Shown in pieces: positions 1 through 5,524 of a stretch of 5,524 bases of DNA (its first letter is position 1; every line of letters starts with the position of its first letter). The stretch lies in the NCBI GenBank assembly GCA_938038825.1, contig CALHST010000417.1, forward strand, positions 1 through 5,524, written 5' to 3'. Below the pieces are notes generated by a model. That model saw only the letters and a program-made list of their open reading frames with translations, did not search any database and was not told the DNA's origin. This stretch comes from an uncultured Paracoccaceae bacterium. GTDB lineage: Bacteria; Pseudomonadota; Alphaproteobacteria; Rhodobacterales; Rhodobacteraceae. A program made the position numbers and the translations under genes.

Positions 1-1
1 T

Positions 2-78
<77 letters not shown>

Positions 79-89
79 CCAAGTTCGAG

Positions 90-851
90 CTATGTACTGC
101 CAGTGGTCAGAAGGTGCAAGCCGTCTTCTTGCTGATTATGAGATATTTCTACATCCGGTACCAAATCATGTGGCGGAGCGACTTGATCTTCGCTGCGCGG
201 GGACCCCGCGCGGGCGACTTTTTCGGCCAAATCCAGAGAAATCAGGGCATCCATCGCAAGTTTGAAGCGTACATCACGTTCGGACTGATTTTTAAGATCT
301 GCAACATCCCATTCCAAAACGTCGCTGTCGGCAGTCAGAACCGTCGTAGCAGAGGCGCGGTTGCCAGTCAGGTATCCGACTTCTCCCAAAAAGATTCCAT
401 CAGGCAAGAAAAAACGATCACCGAATTTATCAACTGCGACGGATCCGTTGATCACAAAGTAAACGGATTTGACACGCGCGTTCTTACTGGTGAGAACATG
501 CCCTGCTGGTAAGGTTTGTCGTTTCGCAACAGCCATCAATTTGCGAAAATCCCCGGGGGGCAGAATATTGAAATGTGCATAGATATCGCGATGTTTGCGC
601 GGGATCGACAAGGGCGAGCTGCGCAGCCACAGGGTGAACAGGCCAAACAGGTTGGCCAGCCCCATCGCAACGCTTGTCCAGATCGCAGACCAAAGCGGCG
701 TGTCGGACGCAATCGAATAGTACCAGATATACAGACAGGTTCCGACCATCACAGCCAAGCGCAATGCAACTTGGTTGATGATCAAGTACCCAAGAACAAA
801 TGTTACCCCGGCCGCAAGGACCACATAGTCGGGCAGTGCCATATTTTCCAT
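90..851 (-). CDS. Membrane-anchored cyclic-nucleotide-binding-like protein (Popeye-like layout)
   Basis: A 253-residue protein. Residues about 8-76 are hydrophobic and resolve into about three helices (roughly 9-28, 29-48 and 54-76). They are followed by basic SIPRKHR, which suggests the rest is cytosolic. Residues about 90-190 resemble the beta-roll of the CAP/PKA cyclic-nucleotide-binding family. There is a TLPAGHVL strand near 113-120, YFVINGSVAV at 131-140, and a phosphate-cassette-like stretch at 153-171 (IFLGEVGYLTGNRASATTV). Three helices followed by a single nucleotide-binding domain is the layout of Popeye-domain proteins. No output domain such as a DNA-binding helix-turn-helix or an enzyme follows; the last 40 residues are polar and probably disordered. 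The cassette has Gly156 and Glu157, but Ala166 sits where the phosphate-binding arginine is expected, with Arg165 one residue early, so ligand binding is uncertain. The start at 851 has only a weak GAG upstream; Met4 at 842 is an alternative. Function is unknown; a sensory or scaffolding role is inference. Confidence 0.85.
   Translation of the reverse strand: MENMALPDYVVLAAGVTFVLGYLIINQVALRLAVMVGTCLYIWYYSIASDTPLWSAIWTSVAMGLANLFGLFTLWLRSSPLSIPRKHRDIYAHFNILPPGDFRKLMAVAKRQTLPAGHVLTSKNARVKSVYFVINGSVAVDKFGDRFFLPDGIFLGEVGYLTGNRASATTVLTADSDVLEWDVADLKNQSERDVRFKLAMDALISLDLAEKVARAGSPRSEDQVAPPHDLVPDVEISHNQQEDGLHLLTTGST
91..119 (-). promoter_or_regulatory. Candidate promoter for the initiator tRNA
   Basis: On the minus strand there is a TTGCAC hexamer (complement of 114-119), a 17-base spacer, and TACATA (complement of 91-96). 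Transcription would then start only a few bases before the mature tRNA 5' end at 78. The spacing is ideal, and the conserved TTG of the -35 is present. The -10 matches the consensus at only about half its positions, so this is tentative. The element lies inside the last codons of the upstream gene, and its -10 overlaps that gene's TAG stop. The alternative is processing of the tRNA from a read-through transcript of that gene. Confidence 0.35.
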
Positions 852-881
852 AACAAACGCTCAGAATAAAACGCGGAAAGA

Positions 882-910
882 TTGAGAGACACTGCGCGAG
901 GTTATTTGAT
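882..910 (+). promoter_or_regulatory. Candidate sigma-70-type promoter upstream of tamAB
   Basis: TTGAGA at 882-887 (five of six matches to TTGACA), a 17-base spacer, and TTTGAT at 905-910 (four of six matches to TATAAT). Transcription would begin near 917 and leave a leader of about 190 bases before tamA. It lies in the divergent intergenic region close to the start of the minus-strand membrane protein gene. The call rests on spacing and hexamer match only; a more proximal candidate exists at 1023-1028. Confidence 0.3.
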
Positions 911-1005
911 ATTGCAACAGATTTTGCGGATCACTGTGCGCTTCTTTGGTGTCATTCAGCCAAGGGTTGTCGACACGTCCAAACCCCAACGAAAACGGGC
1001 GCGAA

Positions 1006-1023
1006 AACGTGCATGTACACGTT
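1006..1023. promoter_or_regulatory. Interrupted palindrome, possible operator
   Basis: AACGTG (1006-1011), six bases, then CACGTT (1018-1023): a perfect six-base inverted repeat with 18-base overall length, typical in size of a dimeric regulator site. It sits in the divergent intergenic region, about 87 bases before the first tamA start, and its right end touches the -10-like TAAAAT. Which regulator would bind is not evident. A six-base perfect inverted repeat can occur by chance, so the call depends mainly on its placement. Confidence 0.35.
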
Positions 1024-1028
1024 AAAAT
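1023..1028 (+). promoter_or_regulatory. Candidate -10 element of a proximal tamA promoter
   Basis: TAAAAT matches five of six positions of the TATAAT consensus in an otherwise GC-rich stretch, and would give a leader of about 75 bases before the first tamA start. No recognisable -35 hexamer lies 16-18 bases upstream (around 1000-1006). The inverted repeat at 1006-1023 fills that spacer instead. If real, the promoter would be regulator-dependent or repressible. Confidence 0.3.
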
Positions 1029-1082
1029 TCACAGGCTCGTGGGTGGTGCCGACGGGCGGGATTCGATAAGCTGCGAAAGATT

Positions 1083-1104
1083 GGCAAGTCCCGCTGCGGG
1101 TGCC
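1083..1104 (+). other. Hairpin just before the tamA start codon
   Basis: GGCA (1083-1086) pairs with TGCC (1101-1104), and CCCG (1090-1093) pairs with CGGG (1097-1100) around a CTG loop, with an AGT bulge on the left arm. In RNA this makes an eight-pair GC-rich stem ending five bases before the ATG at 1110. It would cover the region where a ribosome-binding site for that start should lie. It has no following T-run, so it is not an intrinsic terminator. It could limit initiation at 1110 or favour the internal start at 1140. Confidence 0.4.
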
Positions 1105-1109
1105 GGTCA

Positions 1110-2972
1110 ATGACTGTAGCTTCCCAAGAAAGCAGGCCCATGACGTTGCAAGCCGGTGAACGAAAGATCGCAACAGGCTGGGCGTGGCGGCGTTTTGTTG
1201 CGACCTGCGTGACAATGACGTGTCTGGCAGGGGCCGTTCAGGCGTTCGATCTGCAATTGGATTTGCAGGGTGGCACGGATGGTTTGGATGCAGACTTGCG
1301 CGGCGCGTCGCTGTTGGCTGGGTTGGCGGACGAGGACGCTCCTGTTGGATCTGATGTCATTGCGGCAGCGAAGGCAGATTACCAACGTCTTGTTGGTGTC
1401 TTGTATGATCGCGGATATTTTGCGCCAGTCGTTTCCATTCGACTGGACGGCCGAGAGGCTGCCGGATTGTCAAATTTCGGGGGCGGACCAGCAGTTGGGC
1501 GTGCGGTGATTCAAATTGAAACGGGTCAGCCTTTTCGTTTCGGGAGCACCTCGATTGCGCCGCTTCCCCAAGGAACCCAACCACCGAGTGGATTTCAAGC
1601 AGGCGCGCCAGCATCATTGCAGGTGATGCGAGACGCGGTCAGCGGTGGCATATCGAGCTGGCGGGCAGAGGGGCATGCAAAGGCCCAAACGGATGGCCAG
1701 CAGATCACGGCGCGTCATGACCAGACCGTGTTGGATGCAACGATCCGTTTGAATCCGGGGCCCAAGCTGCGTTTTGGACAATTGCAAGTACTAGGCGAGA
1801 CAACCATCAAACCGGAACGGGTCCGTCAGATCGCAGGATTGCCCACGGGTGATGTTTTCAGCCCCGAGGAGGTACAGCGTGCCACAACGCGGCTGCGTCG
1901 TACCGGCGCGTTCAGCAGTGTGGCTGCCAGCGAAGCGGACACAATTGGCCCGAATGACACGCTGGATATTGATGTGCAGTTGCAAGACGCCGTGCCGCGC
2001 CGTTTTGGTTTTGGTGCGGAAGTGTCTACGGAAGAGGGGCTTGAGCTAAGCGCGTTTTGGCTGCACCGCAACTTGTTGGGTGGTGGAGAGCGTCTGCGTC
2101 TGGATATCGAAGCCGGAGGAATCGGGGGCGATACAGGTGGCGAAGATCTGGAAGCGGGCTTTCGTTTTGTTCGGCCGGGTTTTCCCAGTTATCGCACAGA
2201 CTTGTTCATTGATGGGCGAATTTCCAGCTTGGACGAACCCAATTTCTCGGCAGATACAGTGTCTTTGCAGGCAGGTTTGATCCACACGGCGTCAGAACAA
2301 CGGGAATACACTTATGCCATCGGGTATCGCGGCGCGGATACCGAAGATGCGTTTGGATCGCGCAGCTATCGCATACTGACCGCGCCTTTAACCCACACCC
2401 GCGACTATCGCGACAATTCGTTGAACGCGACCTCGGGCTATTATGCGCAATTCGGGCTGACGCCATTTTTGGCGCTTTCAGGCACTGATGATGGGGCCCG
2501 CGTGTTTGTGGATGGGCGGATTTATCGCAGCGCGGGCGAGAATGACGCCGTAACCTTTGCTTTGCGTGGTCAGCTTGGCAGCTTGTTTGGCCCCGCTTTG
2601 TCGTTGGCACCTGCGGATTATCTATTCTTTTCGGGGGGTGGTGGCACTGTCCGAGGACAGGATTTTCAGTCGCTTGGGGTGGAACAACCCAATGGTCTTA
2701 TCAGCGGTGGCCGATCCTTTTTGGGGGCATCCGCAGAAGTGCGTGTCAAAACGGGCGAGCGGCTCAGCGTCGTGGGCTTCTGGGATGCGGGCTATATCGG
2801 GGAAGAGGAATTCCCTGACGGCACTTCAGGGGATTGGCACAGTGGCGCCGGGGCTGGCATCCGATATGACACGGGTGTGGGGCCAATACGCTTTGACGTG
2901 GGAGTGCCTGTCAGTGGACCGGGTTCCAACAACGGCTTCGAGATTTACATCGGCATCGGGCAGGCGTTTTGA
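1110..2972 (+). CDS. tamA: TamA, outer-membrane Omp85-family assembly protein
   Basis: A 620-residue Omp85/BamA-superfamily protein, close to the usual TamA length. A basic segment (Arg27-Arg28) and a hydrophobic core at 29-43 end in AVQA, giving a Sec signal with likely cleavage after Ala45. Residues about 46-296 are the periplasmic part and fit three POTRA domains. The last is clearest (about 219-295), with LRFGQLQVLG, ERVRQIAGLPTGDVFS and RLRRTGAFSSV. From about 297 to 620 come alternating amphipathic strands, enough for a 16-strand barrel. The loop-6 signature is GGGGTVRGQDFQSLG with Arg515; the residue after RG is Gln rather than the usual aromatic. The C-terminus contains GPIRFDVGVP and ends YIGIGQAF, a normal beta-signal with terminal Phe. 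TamA works with inner-membrane-linked TamB in outer-membrane protein insertion. The tamB start overlaps its stop. The start is uncertain: ATG 1110 and ATG 1140 (Met11) both have weak ribosome-binding sites, and both keep the signal peptide. A stop at 1023 is the nearest in-frame limit upstream. Confidence 0.93.
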   Translation: MTVASQESRPMTLQAGERKIATGWAWRRFVATCVTMTCLAGAVQAFDLQLDLQGGTDGLDADLRGASLLAGLADEDAPVGSDVIAAAKADYQRLVGVLYDRGYFAPVVSIRLDGREAAGLSNFGGGPAVGRAVIQIETGQPFRFGSTSIAPLPQGTQPPSGFQAGAPASLQVMRDAVSGGISSWRAEGHAKAQTDGQQITARHDQTVLDATIRLNPGPKLRFGQLQVLGETTIKPERVRQIAGLPTGDVFSPEEVQRATTRLRRTGAFSSVAASEADTIGPNDTLDIDVQLQDAVPRRFGFGAEVSTEEGLELSAFWLHRNLLGGGERLRLDIEAGGIGGDTGGEDLEAGFRFVRPGFPSYRTDLFIDGRISSLDEPNFSADTVSLQAGLIHTASEQREYTYAIGYRGADTEDAFGSRSYRILTAPLTHTRDYRDNSLNATSGYYAQFGLTPFLALSGTDDGARVFVDGRIYRSAGENDAVTFALRGQLGSLFGPALSLAPADYLFFSGGGGTVRGQDFQSLGVEQPNGLISGGRSFLGASAEVRVKTGERLSVVGFWDAGYIGEEEFPDGTSGDWHSGAGAGIRYDTGVGPIRFDVGVPVSGPGSNNGFEIYIGIGQAF

Positions 2973-5524
2973 TGGGACGGTTTGGATCTTGGGTTGCGGC
3001 TGCGTTGTGTTGCCTGTGGATGCTGGGTGTGGCCCAGGCGCAAGCCCAGTCTTTGGGCGGAGATCGCGCGCAAGAAGATGATCGCGGCTTTGTTGCGGGT
3101 TTGCTGGAAGACAGTCTTGGCGGCGAAGGCCGTGTTGTGCGGATTTATGGATTTGCGGGCGCGCTAAGTTCGACTGCAACGATAGACCAAATCACGCTTT
3201 CGGATGCAGATGGCATTTGGCTTGATATGCGTGATCTGTCGATGGAATGGACCCGCGCGGCCTTGTTGCGCGGTCGCATAGAGATTGCAAAGTTGACCGC
3301 CCGTTCCGTGGATTTGGTCCGCCCACCTTTGGCGCAAGAGGCTGAACCTGTGGCACCGGAAGCCGGGGGATTTGCCCTGCCAGAGTTGCCTGTGTCGGTG
3401 GACATCAAACTGTTGGATGTCGGGTCCATTTCGTTGGGGCCCGAGATCCTTGGTCGGCCTGCTCGGATGCGTTTACAAGCTTCGGCTGCGCTAATTGACG
3501 GGTCCGGGACTGCGATGCTGACTGCAGCACGCATTGACGGACAACGCGGGCAGTTTGATGTGAATGCGGCCTATGACGGCAGCACGCAACAGATCACGTT
3601 GGACATTGATTTGCAGGAAGACGCGGACGGCATCGCAGCCAATGCGTTGAACCTGCGGGGGCGTCCAGAGCTGGCACTGACGGTCAATGGTGTTGGCCCG
3701 CTAACAGACTTTGAAACGCAATTGAATTTGCAAACAGGTGGCGCACCCAGATTGGCGGGAACCTTTCGCCTGCAAGACACACCTGGCGTAGATGCGCTGG
3801 GTTTCGATCTGGATCTGACAGGGGATTTGGCGCCCCTGTTCCCAGAGCAATATGGCGCATTTCTGGGAACTGAATCGACCCTGGTAGCAACAGGGCAGCG
3901 GCCCGCTGCAGGTGGTTTGGATCTAAGAGAATTCACCTTAGTCACCGGCGCAACAGATCTGCGCGGCACCTTGGTTTTATCCCCGGACAATTGGCCAGTT
4001 CAGATTGACGTATCGGGGGCTGTGGCCACGGCAGATGGTGCCCCGTTGATGCTGCCTGTTGACGGGGGGCAAGTGTTTGTCGATCGCATCGGGTTAGACG
4101 TTCAATATGACGAACGGGTCAACGACACTTGGGTGACCAAGTTCGATATTCAACGGCTGACAGCTCCGGGATATCAGTCACAAGAGTTGTCTTTGCAGGC
4201 CGACGGAATACTAAGCGATTCAAAGGCGCAGCGTGCTTCTTTTTCCGGGGATGTTACCTTTTCAGCCGCTGGGCTGCGCTTTGATGATCCCGCGCTTCAA
4301 TCTGCGGCGGGGCAATCCGTGCAGGGGCAAATGCAGCTGGACTATACCAGTGGCGCACCATTACGGGTGCAAAACCTGACCGTGTCTGGTAGTGACTATG
4401 CGCTTTCGGGTGATGTGCAGTTTAATGGTCTGAATGCAGAGTTCCGCACGGATTTTGACCTTGGTCTAAAGGCGCAAGATATCAGCCGGTTTTCCGGTGT
4501 GGCAGGCACGGCATTACAAGGGCGCGTGGATGTGTCCTTGGCGGGGTTTGCCGATGCGGGGGGGGCGTTTGATGTTCGGGTTGCCGGGCAGGGTGACGCA
4601 CTTGGGGTTGGTGTGCCGCAAGCGGATGCGCTGCTGGCTGGTGTCACCCGTTTGGACATTTCCGCAATGCGCGATGCCACGGGCACCCGTTTGCCGAATT
4701 TGGAAATTCGCAATGAACAGCTGAGCCTGTCAGGGCAAGCGGAACTGGCGACCGGTTCGTCGCGTGTCACATTCAGCGCGAATATCCCAGATGCCGCGTT
4801 GATTGATCCGGCGCTTGACGGGGCGTTGGAGGTTTCTGGCGATGCCACGCAATCCGGTGAGATTTGGTCCGTGGATGTGACAGGGTCAGGTCCGTTTGGC
4901 GCGACGGCGCAGGTTAAGGGTGTTGCCACGGGGCCGACACCACGGGTGTCTTTCAGCGCAGGTATCCCAGAGGTGCAACCGCTGGTGCCGCAAATTCAAG
5001 GTGCGGCGCAATTGGATGGCACGTTGTGGCTGCAAGCGGGGACTTGGCGCGTCGAGACTGACATCGCGGGGCCATATGAACTAAAAGCCGCAGTCAACGG
5101 CCGGATCACGGGGGAACTGGCCCCGGATGTGCAGTTTGATCTGTCATTGCCGGACGTGTCCCCGGTTGCGCCGGGGGTCACAGGTTCCTTGGCTCTGCAA
5201 GGGCAAGCGTCGATGCAAGCAGACGGATTACAAGTCACGGCGAATGTTCAAGGGCCTTATGATCTTGCGGGCAGTGTGAAGGGTCGCGTGACGGGCGTTG
5301 GCGCGCCGAATGTGGCGTTTGATGTGGCGTTGCCGGCTGTCTCTCCATTAGCGCCGGGTGTGAGAGGTGCTGCGGCGATTGAGGGCCGCGCGTCGATGCA
5401 AGCAGATGGTCTGACGATAAATGCTGATGTTCAGGGCCCATATTCTTTGACCGGGACCCTGTCGGGCCGGGTGACTGGGGATGCGGCACCGGATATCGCG
5501 TTTACAGTTGCGTTGCCAAATGTT
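2972..5524 (+). CDS. tamB: TamB, translocation and assembly module protein (3' end outside window)
   Basis: The frame is open for 851 codons from ATG 2972 to the window edge with no stop. TamB proteins usually exceed 1,000 residues and end in a conserved DUF490/TamB domain, which is not reached here. The N-terminus has a hydrophobic segment at about 7-21 followed by AQAQAQ, which reads as a Sec signal or signal-anchor. Residues about 71-119 (ITLSDADGIWLDMRDL, ending VDLVRPP) form the AsmA-like N-terminal block typical of alphaproteobacterial TamB. The remainder is low in Cys and Lys, and rich in Gly, Ala, Asp, Val and alternating beta-strand patterns, as expected for the long hydrophobic-groove beta-taco that bridges the periplasm. 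Residues 640-851 are 60-61-residue tandem repeats. It partners TamA in outer-membrane protein assembly, and the family is implicated in phospholipid transport to the outer membrane. The TGATG overlap with tamA and an AGG seven bases before the ATG indicate translational coupling. Confidence 0.93.
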   Translation, partial: MGRFGSWVAAALCCLWMLGVAQAQAQSLGGDRAQEDDRGFVAGLLEDSLGGEGRVVRIYGFAGALSSTATIDQITLSDADGIWLDMRDLSMEWTRAALLRGRIEIAKLTARSVDLVRPPLAQEAEPVAPEAGGFALPELPVSVDIKLLDVGSISLGPEILGRPARMRLQASAALIDGSGTAMLTAARIDGQRGQFDVNAAYDGSTQQITLDIDLQEDADGIAANALNLRGRPELALTVNGVGPLTDFETQLNLQTGGAPRLAGTFRLQDTPGVDALGFDLDLTGDLAPLFPEQYGAFLGTESTLVATGQRPAAGGLDLREFTLVTGATDLRGTLVLSPDNWPVQIDVSGAVATADGAPLMLPVDGGQVFVDRIGLDVQYDERVNDTWVTKFDIQRLTAPGYQSQELSLQADGILSDSKAQRASFSGDVTFSAAGLRFDDPALQSAAGQSVQGQMQLDYTSGAPLRVQNLTVSGSDYALSGDVQFNGLNAEFRTDFDLGLKAQDISRFSGVAGTALQGRVDVSLAGFADAGGAFDVRVAGQGDALGVGVPQADALLAGVTRLDISAMRDATGTRLPNLEIRNEQLSLSGQAELATGSSRVTFSANIPDAALIDPALDGALEVSGDATQSGEIWSVDVTGSGPFGATAQVKGVATGPTPRVSFSAGIPEVQPLVPQIQGAAQLDGTLWLQAGTWRVETDIAGPYELKAAVNGRITGELAPDVQFDLSLPDVSPVAPGVTGSLALQGQASMQADGLQVTANVQGPYDLAGSVKGRVTGVGAPNVAFDVALPAVSPLAPGVRGAAAIEGRASMQADGLTINADVQGPYSLTGTLSGRVTGDAAPDIAFTVALPNV
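4889..5524 (+). repeat. In-frame tandem repeats of 183 bases within tamB
   Basis: Unit 1 is 5069-5251 and unit 2 is 5252-5434, each exactly 61 codons. Unit 3 begins at 5435 and is cut by the window edge after 30 codons. A diverged unit 0 (4889-5068, 60 codons, one codon shorter) precedes them. Each unit starts with GPY (GPF in unit 0). Units 1-3 continue with GR(I/V)TG near position 11 and a short strand ending LP near position 28. Units 1 and 2 then have SP(V/L)APGV, and ASMQADGL near position 47. Seventeen bases are identical at 5207-5223 and 5390-5406, exactly 183 bases apart. Internal duplication is consistent with lengthening of the periplasm-spanning beta structure by whole modules. Confidence 0.85.

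Noticed and set aside
516..869. 117-residue open frame on the plus strand
   Set aside because: Antisense to the membrane-helix part of the minus-strand gene; its Gln/Arg/His-rich translation is typical of a shadow frame.
1083..1104. GC-rich hairpin as an intrinsic terminator
   Set aside because: No T-run follows the stem; coding sequence begins five bases later.
1357..1617. 86-residue open frame on the minus strand within tamA
   Set aside because: Shadow of the POTRA-coding region, with no ribosome-binding site or recognisable content.
2557..3081. 174-residue open frame on the plus strand spanning the tamA-tamB junction
   Set aside because: It is out of frame with both recognised genes, has no domain, and is incompatible with the strongly supported TamA C-terminus and TamB N-terminus.
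4396..4929. 177-residue open frame on the minus strand
   Set aside because: It is the complement of tamB. Its Ser/Pro/Ala-rich translation with no motif is what the reverse strand of a GC-rich gene gives.
5069..5524. Regular repeats as a CRISPR array
   Set aside because: The repeats are in-frame coding units without variable spacers between identical short repeats, and lie inside the continuous tamB frame.

Overview
The window looks like chromosomal DNA from an alphaproteobacterium, most likely of the Roseobacter/Rhodobacteraceae type. The base composition is moderately GC-rich. It carries an initiator tRNA, a membrane-anchored cyclic-nucleotide-binding-domain protein, and a complete tamA-like gene overlapping a tamB-like gene. 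This taxonomic placement is inferred from gene style; no marker gene in the window settles it.

Layout: the left third reads leftward (minus strand). It holds a small membrane protein with three predicted N-terminal helices and a cytosolic cyclic-nucleotide-binding-like beta-roll (90-851). Eleven bases after its stop lies an initiator tRNA-fMet gene (2-78). A candidate tRNA promoter overlaps the 3' end of that coding sequence. A divergent intergenic region (852-1109) contains candidate plus-strand promoter elements, an 18-base interrupted palindrome directly abutting a good -10 hexamer, and a hairpin just ahead of the first possible tamA start codon.

The right two thirds read rightward. tamA (1110-2972) encodes an outer-membrane Omp85-family protein with POTRA domains and a C-terminal barrel. 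tamB starts inside the tamA stop codon (TGATG overlap) and runs open off the right edge, with 851 codons visible. The two products are expected to form the translocation and assembly module. TamA sits in the outer membrane and TamB spans the periplasm as a long beta-rich protein. Together they assist insertion of outer-membrane proteins and, in the AsmA-like family, probably move phospholipid toward the outer membrane.

I see no evidence of a wholly new system, mobile element, CRISPR array or defence locus. The points most worth a second look are an exact 183-base (61-residue) tandem repeat in the visible C-terminal part of TamB, the displaced phosphate-site arginine in the Popeye-like cNMP protein, the palindrome at the tamAB promoter region, and the A-U variant in the normally three-G-C anticodon stem of the initiator tRNA.
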